Positions 1-10,180 of a stretch of DNA of 64,000 bases are shown here, one piece after another. Position 1 is the stretch's first letter, and each line of letters opens with the position of its first letter. The notes under the pieces were generated by a model. That model was not told where the DNA came from. It was given only the letters and a program-made list of their open reading frames with translations, and searched no databases. The stretch is taken from NCBI RefSeq assembly GCF_015461835.1, contig NZ_JACOPX010000006.1, forward strand, positions 186,001 to 250,000, in the 5' to 3' direction. This DNA comes from Pseudomonas neuropathica (lineage in GTDB: Bacteria; Pseudomonadota; Gammaproteobacteria; Pseudomonadales; Pseudomonadaceae). Both the position numbers and the translations under genes were made by a program.

Positions 1-3000
1 ACATACCCAGTTTTTTCTTGTATTCCTCGGCTCGGTTGTACGCTTGGTCATCCGCAGACGACAGGGTGATATCACCCTCCTTGTCCACGAGACCCGCATG
101 CAGTTCAGCATCATTGTCAGCGTTGACTTCACTGGCGTTCAGACGAACATCTCGTCCTGCCAGCACCACGGCATCATGCCCGGCGTTCAACTGGCTACCA
201 ACTTGAGTAACAGCAGTCTGTAAGTGGCTGCTGCCACTTTTCGACAGGCCGAAAGTACCGGTCTTGGTTTTCTTGGTGTAAGAGCCGGATTCTTCTGTAG
301 CGGAAAGAACAGCCACATCGTTGGTCGCACCGACGACGAGGTCTTTGCCGGCGTTCAATTGACTACCGATGATGGTGACATTGCGCCCGCCATCCAGACT
401 CACGGCGCCGTCTTCGTCCTTGGACGAGTTGACAGTCAAGTCACGTCCAGCCTCGATCACGGAAGCGACGTTCTCGCTCTCATAACTTTCTGTCGTGGTG
501 GTTTTGCTGCGCCCGAACGAACCCTTTTTCTTCTTGTAGTAATAAGAAGAACTTTCGTCTTTGGCTGAGGCAACGGTGATGTCCTGAGCCGCATCGAGGC
601 TGACATCTTCCGTAGCCTTGATCCGACTGGCGATGATGCCCAGATCGTTACCCGCGTTCAGCGCGATATCGCGTCCGGCGTTCAATACCGACGACTGTTG
701 CGTGATGCTGTGGGTTTCGTTCGCGCGCTTCTTGCTGCGCGAGACGTAGTCACTCTCGTCGGCGGCCGAAGTAATGACAATGTCATGGCCTGAATCGACG
801 CTGAGATCGCGCTTGGCATCCAGTCGACTGGCAACAATCGCCACGTCACGATCAGCGCTGATCGACAGGTCCCGCCCGGACGTCACTTCAGCGCCGTGCT
901 GCGTAATCGTCTGATTGAGGTAACTGCCGCCCCGTGCATCGGTGCTGCGATTCTGCACTGAGGTGATGTTCACATCGCGATCAGCATCGAGCGTCATGTC
1001 CCGACCGCTTTGCAGCACGCCGCCAATGTTGTTGATGTCTTGGCCGGACTCGATTGTCAGATCATTGGCCGCCTCGATCCGAGCAGCGTTATCGAGATAG
1101 TCGCGGTGGTACACACTGCCACCGCGGCTGACATCGACACTGGTCACATCACGCTGGTTGATCACGCTGCCGTTGGTGGCCGTCAGGCTGACGTCCTTGC
1201 CGGAGATGATGCCGCCGGACTTGTTGATGATGTCGTTGCCGGCCTTGAGCGTGAGGCGTTCGCCAGCTTCGATCAGTCCGGTGTTGGTGAGGTTGTTACC
1301 GGCTTCGGCCGACAGGTTGTTTGAGGCTCGCAGCGTGCCAGCGTTATCGAGGTTGCCGCCAGCGATCAGAGTGACGTCGCCGCCCTGAATCAATGCCCCG
1401 TTTGGCGCCAGGCGGTTATTCGCCTGCGCCAGATACAGCACCGGTACCAGCACTTTTTCGCCGTTCACTTCGTGCTCTTCGAGCCAGACGATGTCGTGGG
1501 TCAGTGCCGCCACCTGTTGCGCGGTCAGGGTGACGCCCACCGACAGGTTGAGCTGATCCTTGCTGGCGATGGCATTGTTCATCAGGTACTTGAACATGCC
1601 TTCGTCAGAGGTCTGGCCATCAATGAAGCGTTGGCCGGTGCGGGCGACCACGGCCTGCTGCACCATGCGCTGCTCGAACAGACCATCGCCCAGACGTTTG
1701 GCGCTGGTGTCGGGGTCGTAGCCAAGCTTGCCCAGCAGATAGTCCGAGCTCATGAACTGCTTGAGGTTGGTCAGTACCGGGTTGGTTTCGATCAGGTATT
1801 TGTGCGGGTTTGAGCGCACGCTGGTATCGGGCAAACCTTGTACGCGCGGTACGTCAAAGGAAGGGCTGCCACGGCCGGGCACCAGCACACCGACTGGACC
1901 GTCAGCGGCGGTTGCACCCACGTTGAACTGAGCCGTTCTGTCGTTGAGATTCAGCGACGCGGCATCACTCAACGCCAGGTCGCGTTTTTTCATCGAGACC
2001 GGATCGGTCTTGTCGATCTGGAAATCGGTGGCATGTCTGACCGGCATTCCGGTGGTATGTCCAGAGGATGCAGCAGTGATCGAGCCGATTGCCCAGTCTT
2101 TGATCGGCGAGATCGCTTGCTCGCTGCCGTCCTTGCGGCTGAGGCGGAACAGACCGTTATCGCCGGTCGGCAGGGTGAAGCCCGGCAAGGCCAGGGGGTT
2201 GACCTGTTGTTGGGCCAGGTCTGGCGGTAGCTGTGAGTTGATGCGGATGACGGTCGGCGTGACCTGGCCGGCCAGTTGGGTGGAACCCAGACGCGATGCG
2301 CCGGCGGCCGATGCATTGCCGTTGCGAACGACACCGTTGTCCAGTTTGTTGGTCGCGTTTATGTAAACGGTGCCGCCTGCCTGAACCACGGCGTTGGCAT
2401 TGGCTGTCGGGCTACTTTCGGTAGTAAAGGTGTTGAAAGGTGTCGCGTTCTTGATGATGTCCGGAGCTTCTGCGCGCACGCCAGCGTCGTAGCCTGGAGG
2501 AGCGTAACGGAGATTCCCGGAATCGTATTCGATGGCGATCGAACCAAACAGAAGGTACCTGATAGCCTCGCGACCACCTTGACGCCCGCCTATCCGGGTG
2601 AGTGATTCAACCGCATTCATATCCCAAGTGTGGATATTGGGAACCATTTTGATCTTTCCGTCCACGACACCGGTTTGGCCCGAGTCATAATCCGGATCGT
2701 TTGCGGCGTTGTAATTCAAGACGTCCTGCCAGAAGTCCGGGCCTCTGCTCGCCCTGGGTGCATCAATCCAGCGCGTGATGGTGTAATCCCCGACCGTGGC
2801 TCCTTGGTTAGTGAAATTCTCCACGTTGAACGTAAGATTTCGGCCAGCGCTGACAACTGACGCATTATTGATGAATTCGCGCCCGTTCCCCGTAAGATCG
2901 CGCCCGGCCGTCAATGTGCCCGAAGCCGAATCCTTGACAATGGTTGAATGGTATTTTTCAACCCAGACCAAGTGGCTCGGGAGACGACTCTCGAAGTTGA

Positions 3001-6000
3001 TGCCGCTAAATGAAGTACACGTCGTGCAGCGAACGCCAATCGTTCCCGAAACGAGCCCGCCACCCGCGGCAACCTCAAACACATCCTTGCGGTTCTCGAT
3101 GTGATCAGCCGCCAGACTCAGATCGCCCACGCTTTCAATCGTTGCCGAAATGTTATTGATCGAAGAACTCCAGGCGTTGCTGTCATTGCGCGCAATGCTG
3201 ATGTTGCCCATGCCATAAATATCGGCGTAACGGTTGGTGAGCGACCCCACGCGCAGGTTCATGTCGCGGCCGCTGAAGATCAGCCCGTTCTGGTTGAGCA
3301 ACGAGTCACTGGTGACCCGCAGATTGCCGGCACTGCCCAACGTCCCGTTGTTGACCAACGACGCGGCGTTGACGGTCAGGCTGTCAACAGCTGTGAGGCG
3401 CCCCAGATTGGTCAGGTTGCCGCGACTGGTCAGCGTGGCGGTGGATGCCCCGGTGATACTTGCAACACTGCTCAAGTCAATGCGCGAAGCAAGCAGTCCC
3501 AGATCGCCGACGCTGCTCACCCGACCGTTGCCGCCATAGTTGCCAGAGAGCTGGATATCCATGTTGCCATCACTGGCGATCAAGCCTTCGTTGCTCCAGT
3601 TACCGCCACGCCCCACCAGTTGATTGGAAGCGAGCAACTGCCCGCTCGCGGTTTGCACAAAATTGCCGACATTCACCGTCAACCGCCCGGCCTGGATCAC
3701 GCTGCTGTTGGTCCAGCTGTCCGCGTTCAGCGTCAGGCCGCCACGGGTCACCAGCGAGCCGCCGGCGTTCATCACGTTGGCGGTGGAGATACCGAATTCA
3801 CCAAGGCCGACATGCGTCACCGAACCGCCGGCATTGAGGAAGCTCGGGGCTGCAAGGGTGAAATCAGTGTTGGCGGTTTCCACCAGTCCGTTGCGATTGT
3901 CGAACTGGCTGCCGATCTGGAAGTCGGTTTTGCCGCTGGTGCCGAGCGCGCGCAGTTTGCCGCCCTGGTTGTCGAGGTTGGCCGCGCGAATGGCTAAGGT
4001 GCTGGCGCTTTCAATCAGGCCGTTGCGGTTGCTCAGGTTGCCATCGGCACCCAGCTCGATGCTGCTGCCGCTGATCTGGCCGCTGTTGTTGCTCATCAGA
4101 CCGGCGATGGTTTTCACCACGCCTTTGGCATAGATCCCGCCGCCGCTGTTGTCGAGGGTATTACCGCCGGCATTGAGCAGGATGTTGCCGGTGTTGGCGG
4201 CGATTCGCCCGCCGTCGCTGTAGATACCGCCGAGCGCTTGCAGGTCGAGGCGACTGCCCTCGATCTTGCCGCCCTGGCCGTTGCGCAACACGCCGCTCAG
4301 ACGGGTTTGAAGCAAACCGTTAAGGCTTGAGAGCACCCCGCCACGGCTGTCGAGGCTGGCAGCGTTGAGGGTCAGGTCGCCGTTCTGGGCGATGATTTTG
4401 CCGCCCTGGTTGTCGATCGCGCCGCTGCCGGTGTTCACGGTCAGCGCGGTCATGCTTTGCACTGCGCCTTTGGCGTTGTTCAGCGCGGTGGCGGTGATGG
4501 ACACACCGGCATCGCGGCTGGACAGCAGGCCGTCGGCGTCGTTGCGCAGAGTGCCCGCCACGGTGAGGTCCAGTTGGCCGTTGGCCGAGACGGTACCGCG
4601 CTGGCTGTTGTTCAGGTCGCCGCTGGTAAGCAGGCTCAACAGGGTTTGGCTGATCAACTGGCCGCCCTGGTTGTCGACGCTGGCGGCGCGTTTGATCAGC
4701 AGCGCAGCGCCGCTGCCGAGTGCGCCGTTGACGTTGGTCAGGGCGCCGAGCAGATCGAGCGTGACGCTGTCGTCACCGACCAGACTGCCCTTCGTATTGT
4801 TCAGCGGACCACCGGTGAAGGTCAGGGCTTTTTTCGCCATGACGTTGCCGGAAGTGTTGTCCAGACCGGTCGCGCGGATGTCGAGGGTGTCGCCGCTTTT
4901 GATCAGGCCACCGGAGGCGTTGCTGATCGCGCCGCCGCTCATGGTCAGGGTTTGTTTGCCGTCACTGCTGACCGTGCCGGCGCTGTTATCAAGACTGGCG
5001 GCGGTGATGGTCACTTCGCCGAGGCCGCCGATGCCGCCCTTGCTGTGGTTGAGCAGCGCGCCGCTGAGGTCGATGTTGACATTGCCGAGCTGGCTGGAGA
5101 TCGCGCCTTCCAGGCTGTTGTCAAGGGTGCCGCCGCTGAGGCTCACGCCTTTCCAGCCGGAGAGCAGACCGTTCTGGTTGTTCAGGTCGGCCGCCGTGAT
5201 GGTCAGTTGATCGTTGCTGATCAGGTTGCCGCCACGGTTATCGAAACGGTTACCGGTGAGGCTGAAGCTGTTGACGCTGGAGATTTCGCCCTGCTGGTTA
5301 TTCAGGTCACGCAGGGTGGCGATGCTCAGCACGCCTTTGCTGTTGATCACGCCGTTCTGGTTATTCAGGTCGCGCAGATTGGCAATGCTCAACCCACCTT
5401 TGCTGCTGATCACACCGTCCTGGTTATTCAGATCCTGCGCGGTGGTGCCCAGGTCCATATTCAGGCCAGAAACGCCGACCAGCGTGCCGCCCTGATTGTT
5501 CAGGCCGGTGCTATTGAGGATCAGTTGTTGGGCGGCGCGGATGCTGCCTTTATTGGTGTTTTTCAGCAGGCCATCGACAGTCACCTCGATGTCGCTGTCA
5601 CTGAGCAACACACCGCCATCGCTGTTATCCAGACTTGCCGCGCGAACCTGCAACGCAGCGGCGGCAATCGTGCCTTTGATCGAGGTCAGCGCGTTGTCGA
5701 GGGTCAGGGTGAGTTTCTGGTTGCTCAGCAGTTGGCCGCCACTGTTGTCCAGCGACTTGGCGATCAGTTCAAAAGCCTGATCGCTGGAAATCTCGCCGCC
5801 ACGGTTGTTCACGTCGGTGAGGTTTTTCAGTAGTAACTGGTCCGGCGCGTTGATCACGCCGCCCTGATTGTTCAGCGCGCCACCGTTCAGATCGAGGCTG
5901 ACGGTAGCTCCGCTGAACAGCTTGCCGCCCTGCTGGTCGAGGCCTTGAACATTGGCGTTAAGCGAGTTGCCGGCGCCGAGGCTGCCACCGGTGTTGGTCA

Positions 6001-9000
6001 CCTGAGCGGCACTGACCTCGACGTGGTCGTCAGCGTAAATACTCGCCTGGCTATTGTTGAGTGCACCGGTGCTGATGTTCAGTTTGGTCTTGCTGCTGAT
6101 CGCACCGTTTTGCTGGTTGTCGAGTGTGCTGCTGTTGAGCGTGAGATCGCTGTTGGTCAGCAGTTTGCCACCCTGGTTGCTGACGGCGCCGCGCGTGTCG
6201 ACGGTGAGCGTTTTGGCGCTGGAGACCGTGCCGGCGTCGTTGTTGAGGCTAGCGGCGTTGATCGCCAGGGCGCCTTCGTTGACGAGGCTGCCTTGCGCGT
6301 TGTTCAGATCCCCGGAGAGATTGATCGCTAGGTCTTTCTGGCTGGTCAGGCGACCACTGTTTTCCAGTGTCTTGCCAGTCAACGTCAGTCCGCTGTCACC
6401 GGACAGCAGGCCTTTGTTGCGGTTGATGACGTCGTTGACCGTCAGCGCCAGATTGCCACCGGCGAGCATGTAACCGCTGTCGCTGTTATCCAGCCACGCA
6501 CCGATCAGGCTGACATCGCTCTTGCTCGACAGCTCGCCGCTGCGGTTGTCGACACGCTCGACGCTGAGCTTCAGCGCATTAGTCGAACCGATCAGACCTT
6601 CCTGACGGTTATCCAGACTGGCGGCGGTGATCGTCAGGCCGTTGTCGGCGATGACCACACCGTTGTGGTTATCGAACATGCCAGTCACGCTGAAATCGAC
6701 ATCGCCGCGCACACGAATGTCACCGCTGCTGTTATTCAAACTGTCGCTGCGACTGTCGAGGCTGGCGGAAGCGATCACACCTTTGACGTTGCTCAGGGCA
6801 CGGTCGATGACGAGGCTGAGTTTTTCATTGCTGAGCAGTTTGCCGTCGTCGTTATTCAGGCTTTGCGCGTTGACGCTCCAGGCCTTGGCGGCGGAGATTT
6901 CGCCGGCGCTGTTGTTGACGTCCTTGAGGTTTTTCAGCAGCAACTGGCCCGGCGTATGGATGTTGCCGCGCTGGTTGTCGAGCAGACCGTTGTGCATGTC
7001 CAGGGTCAGGTCGCCATTGCTGAACAGCTCGCCGCCGTCCTGCGCCAGTGAGGTCAGCGAGACTTCGAGTTTCTGCTGACTGCCGAGGCTGCCGCCGGAG
7101 TTATCCAGGTGCGCAGCGGTGAGCAACAGCGTGCCGTCGCTGGCGATACTGCCGCCCTGTCGGTTCTTCAACTCACCGGTAGTCAGGGTCGAATCGGCCT
7201 TGGCGCTGATGATGCCGTTGGCGCTGTTATCGAGACTGCCACTGTTGAGGGTCAGAGCTTTCTGCGAGGCGATCAGACCGCCCTGGCTCAGCACGGAACC
7301 GGTAGCGGTCAGCGCCATCGCTTCAAGGCTCGACAGTTTGCCCAGACGGTTGTCGAGGCTGCCGGCAGTAAGGGTCATCTGCCCTTCGCTGCTGATCAGG
7401 CCTTGCTGGTTGTCCATGGTCTCGCCAAAGGTCAGCCCGAGCGTGTTCTGGCTGACGATGCGCCCGCCGACGTTGCTCAGACCGATGCCGCTGAGGGTGC
7501 TCGCGCCCTTGCTGAAAATCAGGCCGTTGGTCGCGTTGATGATCTGTTCGACTTTCAGCGCCAGTGTGGTGTCGGACAGCACCTTGCCGCCGTCGCTGTT
7601 GTCCAGACGCGCGCCGTTGATGTGCAAATCCAGCTGGCTGGACAGTGTGCTGGCGCGGTTGTCGATCTGCTCGACGTTGACGGTCAAAGACTTGAGCGAA
7701 CCGACCAGACTGTCCTGATGGCTGTTGAGGGTTTTGCCGGTCAGCAGCAGATTGCCTTCGGCGACCAGTTCACCGTGCTCTTGATTGAGGGTGTCGATGT
7801 TGGCGTCGATATCGCCTTTGGCGGACATCCGTCCGCCATCGTTGGTGACTGTCTTGGCTTTGAGGCTCAACACACCGCTCGAGGTCAGCAGGCCGCCATT
7901 GCTGTTGTTCAGCGTATTGCCTTCGAAGGTCAGCGCCGTCTTGCTTTCGAGGCGGCCCTTGTCGCGGTTGTCCAGGTTGTCGATCAGCAGTTTGGCGGCC
8001 TGGTCGGCGCGAATCGTCCCGCCGCGGTTGTCGGTGTTAGCGCTGCTGACGGTCAGGGTGTCGAGACTGGAAATCTTGCCGGCGCGGTTATCCAGGCGCG
8101 TGGCCTGCACGTCCATGGCGCCGTTGGCCTGCATCAGGCCTTTGCTCTGGTTGTTCAGTTGCTCGCTGATCCGCGTGGTCAGCGTGCCTTCGCTGGTCAA
8201 CTGGCCTTGCTGGCTGTTGTCGAGTTGTTGGGCTTTTACCAGCAAGGTCTGTTTGGCGCCGATCTTGCCGGTGCGGTTGTTGATCGCGCCGAGGGCGCTG
8301 ATGTCGAGCAGACGGCCGGCGCTCATCAGACCGGCAACGTTGTCCAGCGAGGTGACGTTGAGAGCCGCGTCGGTCTGGCTGCTGAGTTCGCCGTTGCTGT
8401 TGATCAACTGGCCGATGTTGGCGGTGAGGCTGGCGTTGCTGGTGATCACACCCTGACTGTTCAGCACCTGAGCGGCGTTGAGGTTCAGGGTGCTGTTGCT
8501 CTGCACTTTGCCGGCGTTGCGGTTGTCCAGTGTGCCGGCGCTGATCGCAGCGGTTTGCCCGCTGAGCGTGCCGCCCTGGTTGTTCAGGGTTTGCGCGGTG
8601 TTGACCGTCAGATTGCGGCTGGCGGTGAGGCTTTTGCCGGTGTTGTCGAGGTTCTGCGCGGTCAGGCTCAGATCGCCGTTGGCATTGCGGCTGCCGTCGG
8701 CGTTGACGCCGGCTTCGATGGCACCGGCGTTGGTCAGTTGCCCGCCAGCGCTGAGGTTAATGCTGTCGCGAGCCGCGAGGGTCTGGCGGTTGGTCAGGTT
8801 GCCCTGGGTTTGCACGTTGAGCGCGGTGCCGGCGTAAACCGGGCCGCGTGCATCAAGGCTGGCGGCTTTGACGTTGACTGCACCCGTGGCCGAAGTGTCG
8901 GCCAGACTCAACTGGCCGTTGGCGTCGAGCTGGATATCGCCGCCGCTGGCAATCAACTTGCCGTCGAGCTTCACCCCGACCCCGGCCTCGGTGCCGACCA

Positions 9001-9829
9001 GTTTGATCGCCCCGGCGTACATACCGCCGAGCGCCGAAGAATCGATCGCCAGTTGCGGCTTGGTGCTGCCGTCATCGGCCCGCGCCGTGGCATTGAGGGT
9101 TTGTGCGTTGACGTCGTTGCGACCGGCGACAATCGTCAGGTTCTGCGCCTGAATCTCGGCGTTGATCTTCGCGCTACGGGTGATGATTTCGAAGCGGTCG
9201 ACATTGGTTGCGTTAAGGCCCGCGCCCTCGATGGCCACCGAACCCTGATCAACCTGAAAGCGATCCAGTCGGCCGTTATCGAGCACTGGTTTGCCGGTCG
9301 TCAAGGTCACACGCGGAGAGTTGATGAAACCGCACCCGTTGCAGGTAATGCCATAAGGGTTGGCAACAATCACCCGCGCCGACTGCCCCGCCACTTCGGT
9401 GTAGCCGCGCAACTGACTCGGGTTGCCGCTGATGACTTCGTTGAGAATCGCCTGGGCCGAACCGCTGTTTTTCAGGTTCGGGTTGTCGATGATGTGCCCG
9501 CCCAGCTGGGTGAGATTATTCTGCGTCGAGCCGTTGTTGAGGATCAGACCCTGCGCGCCGACGTTGTAATCGTGAAACTGGTTATGCGACAGCCCGCTGG
9601 CATTGGGCGTGGCGATGTTGATGATCGGCACGCCATTGCCGGCGCGATCCAGCGAGGTATTCGGGTTGGCCACCACGATACCGTCGGCCTGCGCCCACAT
9701 CGGTTGCCAGAACATCACGTTGGCCAGGAGAAACGCCAGGCCGCGCTTGGGCATGCCAAGGAATGACTCGCGGGTTTTCACGGCAGCGGCAGGCTGACGG
9801 GCGAGAAACGCGTACTGGTGAACGTCCAT
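1..9829 (-). CDS. Giant FHA/CdiA-type two-partner-secretion exoprotein, N-terminal 3,276 codons (truncated by window edge)
   Basis: Begins at 9829 (start MDVHQYAFLARQ) and stayed open at every point I checked down to base 1, so the C-terminus is outside. Residues 1-48 form an extended signal peptide ending WAQA. Residues ~49-190 are the TPS secretion domain, with the motif NPYGITCNGCGF at 157-168. From about residue 270 to 2240 there are roughly 20-residue FHA repeats (LDNRGG.L, LTA.., SLDN). Residues ~2240-2800 are non-repetitive and include a conserved FHA/CdiA block (SSDYLLGKLGYDPD, KRLGDGLFEQRM). The last part, from ~2800, is a second repeat class (AGRDI..NAGNDL). This order matches CdiA: TPS, FHA-1, receptor-binding-like region, FHA-2. 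Export would need a TpsB outer-membrane partner, and none lies directly upstream, where sbcD is divergent. Whether it is a CDI toxin or a plain adhesin depends on the missing C-terminus. Confidence 0.9.
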   Translation of the reverse strand, partial: MDVHQYAFLARQPAAAVKTRESFLGMPKRGLAFLLANVMFWQPMWAQADGIVVANPNTSLDRAGNGVPIINIATPNASGLSHNQFHDYNVGAQGLILNNGSTQNNLTQLGGHIIDNPNLKNSGSAQAILNEVISGNPSQLRGYTEVAGQSARVIVANPYGITCNGCGFINSPRVTLTTGKPVLDNGRLDRFQVDQGSVAIEGAGLNATNVDRFEIITRSAKINAEIQAQNLTIVAGRNDVNAQTLNATARADDGSTKPQLAIDSSALGGMYAGAIKLVGTEAGVGVKLDGKLIASGGDIQLDANGQLSLADTSATGAVNVKAASLDARGPVYAGTALNVQTQGNLTNRQTLAARDSINLSAGGQLTNAGAIEAGVNADGSRNANGDLSLTAQNLDNTGKSLTASRNLTVNTAQTLNNQGGTLSGQTAAISAGTLDNRNAGKVQSNSTLNLNAAQVLNSQGVITSNASLTANIGQLINSNGELSSQTDAALNVTSLDNVAGLMSAGRLLDISALGAINNRTGKIGAKQTLLVKAQQLDNSQQGQLTSEGTLTTRISEQLNNQSKGLMQANGAMDVQATRLDNRAGKISSLDTLTVSSANTDNRGGTIRADQAAKLLIDNLDNRDKGRLESKTALTFEGNTLNNSNGGLLTSSGVLSLKAKTVTNDGGRMSAKGDIDANIDTLNQEHGELVAEGNLLLTGKTLNSHQDSLVGSLKSLTVNVEQIDNRASTLSSQLDLHINGARLDNSDGGKVLSDTTLALKVEQIINATNGLIFSKGASTLSGIGLSNVGGRIVSQNTLGLTFGETMDNQQGLISSEGQMTLTAGSLDNRLGKLSSLEAMALTATGSVLSQGGLIASQKALTLNSGSLDNSANGIISAKADSTLTTGELKNRQGGSIASDGTLLLTAAHLDNSGGSLGSQQKLEVSLTSLAQDGGELFSNGDLTLDMHNGLLDNQRGNIHTPGQLLLKNLKDVNNSAGEISAAKAWSVNAQSLNNDDGKLLSNEKLSLVIDRALSNVKGVIASASLDSRSDSLNNSSGDIRVRGDVDFSVTGMFDNHNGVVIADNGLTITAASLDNRQEGLIGSTNALKLSVERVDNRSGELSSKSDVSLIGAWLDNSDSGYMLAGGNLALTVNDVINRNKGLLSGDSGLTLTGKTLENSGRLTSQKDLAINLSGDLNNAQGSLVNEGALAINAASLNNDAGTVSSAKTLTVDTRGAVSNQGGKLLTNSDLTLNSSTLDNQQNGAISSKTKLNISTGALNNSQASIYADDHVEVSAAQVTNTGGSLGAGNSLNANVQGLDQQGGKLFSGATVSLDLNGGALNNQGGVINAPDQLLLKNLTDVNNRGGEISSDQAFELIAKSLDNSGGQLLSNQKLTLTLDNALTSIKGTIAAAALQVRAASLDNSDGGVLLSDSDIEVTVDGLLKNTNKGSIRAAQQLILNSTGLNNQGGTLVGVSGLNMDLGTTAQDLNNQDGVISSKGGLSIANLRDLNNQNGVINSKGVLSIATLRDLNNQQGEISSVNSFSLTGNRFDNRGGNLISNDQLTITAADLNNQNGLLSGWKGVSLSGGTLDNSLEGAISSQLGNVNIDLSGALLNHSKGGIGGLGEVTITAASLDNSAGTVSSDGKQTLTMSGGAISNASGGLIKSGDTLDIRATGLDNTSGNVMAKKALTFTGGPLNNTKGSLVGDDSVTLDLLGALTNVNGALGSGAALLIKRAASVDNQGGQLISQTLLSLLTSGDLNNSQRGTVSANGQLDLTVAGTLRNDADGLLSSRDAGVSITATALNNAKGAVQSMTALTVNTGSGAIDNQGGKIIAQNGDLTLNAASLDSRGGVLSSLNGLLQTRLSGVLRNGQGGKIEGSRLDLQALGGIYSDGGRIAANTGNILLNAGGNTLDNSGGGIYAKGVVKTIAGLMSNNSGQISGSSIELGADGNLSNRNGLIESASTLAIRAANLDNQGGKLRALGTSGKTDFQIGSQFDNRNGLVETANTDFTLAAPSFLNAGGSVTHVGLGEFGISTANVMNAGGSLVTRGGLTLNADSWTNSSVIQAGRLTVNVGNFVQTASGQLLASNQLVGRGGNWSNEGLIASDGNMDIQLSGNYGGNGRVSSVGDLGLLASRIDLSSVASITGASTATLTSRGNLTNLGRLTAVDSLTVNAASLVNNGTLGSAGNLRVTSDSLLNQNGLIFSGRDMNLRVGSLTNRYADIYGMGNISIARNDSNAWSSSINNISATIESVGDLSLAADHIENRKDVFEVAAGGGLVSGTIGVRCTTCTSFSGINFESRLPSHLVWVEKYHSTIVKDSASGTLTAGRDLTGNGREFINNASVVSAGRNLTFNVENFTNQGATVGDYTITRWIDAPRASRGPDFWQDVLNYNAANDPDYDSGQTGVVDGKIKMVPNIHTWDMNAVESLTRIGGRQGGREAIRYLLFGSIAIEYDSGNLRYAPPGYDAGVRAEAPDIIKNATPFNTFTTESSPTANANAVVQAGGTVYINATNKLDNGVVRNGNASAAGASRLGSTQLAGQVTPTVIRINSQLPPDLAQQQVNPLALPGFTLPTGDNGLFRLSRKDGSEQAISPIKDWAIGSITAASSGHTTGMPVRHATDFQIDKTDPVSMKKRDLALSDAASLNLNDRTAQFNVGATAADGPVGVLVPGRGSPSFDVPRVQGLPDTSVRSNPHKYLIETNPVLTNLKQFMSSDYLLGKLGYDPDTSAKRLGDGLFEQRMVQQAVVARTGQRFIDGQTSDEGMFKYLMNNAIASKDQLNLSVGVTLTAQQVAALTHDIVWLEEHEVNGEKVLVPVLYLAQANNRLAPNGALIQGGDVTLIAGGNLDNAGTLRASNNLSAEAGNNLTNTGLIEAGERLTLKAGNDIINKSGGIISGKDVSLTATNGSVINQRDVTSVDVSRGGSVYHRDYLDNAARIEAANDLTIESGQDINNIGGVLQSGRDMTLDADRDVNITSVQNRSTDARGGSYLNQTITQHGAEVTSGRDLSISADRDVAIVASRLDAKRDLSVDSGHDIVITSAADESDYVSRSKKRANETHSITQQSSVLNAGRDIALNAGNDLGIIASRIKATEDVSLDAAQDITVASAKDESSSYYYKKKKGSFGRSKTTTTESYESENVASVIEAGRDLTVNSSKDEDGAVSLDGGRNVTIIGSQLNAGKDLVVGATNDVAVLSATEESGSYTKKTKTGTFGLSKSGSSHLQTAVTQVGSQLNAGHDAVVLAGRDVRLNASEVNADNDAELHAGLVDKEGDITLSSADDQAYNRAEEYKKKLGM
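3000..9000 (-). repeat. FHA-1 repeat array within the exoprotein gene
   Basis: The minus-strand translation shows about 100 degenerate units of roughly 20 residues (about 60 bp), each with a core like LDN-(Q/R)-G-G and LTAG. Example residues near 5280-5222 read SFSLTGNRFDNRGGNL. Such units form the parallel beta-helix stalk of filamentous haemagglutinins. Boundaries are approximate. Confidence 0.8.
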
Positions 9830-9937
9830 GTTGAAGATCTCTTTACAACGAGCAGTAAAAGTCGGATGACGGTGAGTGCGCGGTACTTCCTGACAGTCAC
9901 GAACCTTGCTGCAGATCGTAAAACGGCCCTTTCACCG

Positions 9938-9990
9938 AATAGTGGCGCACTAATATCAAATTTGCGGCGCGATATTAGATGGCCACTATT
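9938..9990. promoter_or_regulatory. 20-bp inverted repeat upstream of the exoprotein gene
   Basis: Arms 9938-9957 (AATAGTGGCGCACTAATATC) and 9971-9990 are complementary at 17 of 20 positions across a 13-nt centre. They sit ~110 bp upstream of the exoprotein start, in the AT-rich 350-bp gap shared with divergent sbcD. This could be a regulator site or a leader hairpin. There is no T-run after either arm, so a terminator is unlikely. Confidence 0.5.
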
Positions 9991-10180
9991 TTGGCGTCAA
10001 TTTTTGATTTACCCGAGAAATCACTTCCGATGAGTGGTATCAAGCAAACCATGACTCAGTGAGTCATCGCTCACCCGTACAACAAGCCCCCCCGCCGCAA
10101 TAATCTGTAAACTCTCCCCCTCTTTCGCCGCCCTTCATTTCCTCGCGGCCATCACCTCTTTAAATGTTGCGGAGTCCACC

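Noticed and set aside
7109..9766. An 885-codon plus-strand open frame opposite the exoprotein gene
   Set aside because: It is the antisense shadow of the FHA repeats. The minus-strand translation has a signal peptide, TPS motif and FHA repeats, while the plus frame has no ribosome site or recognisable domain.
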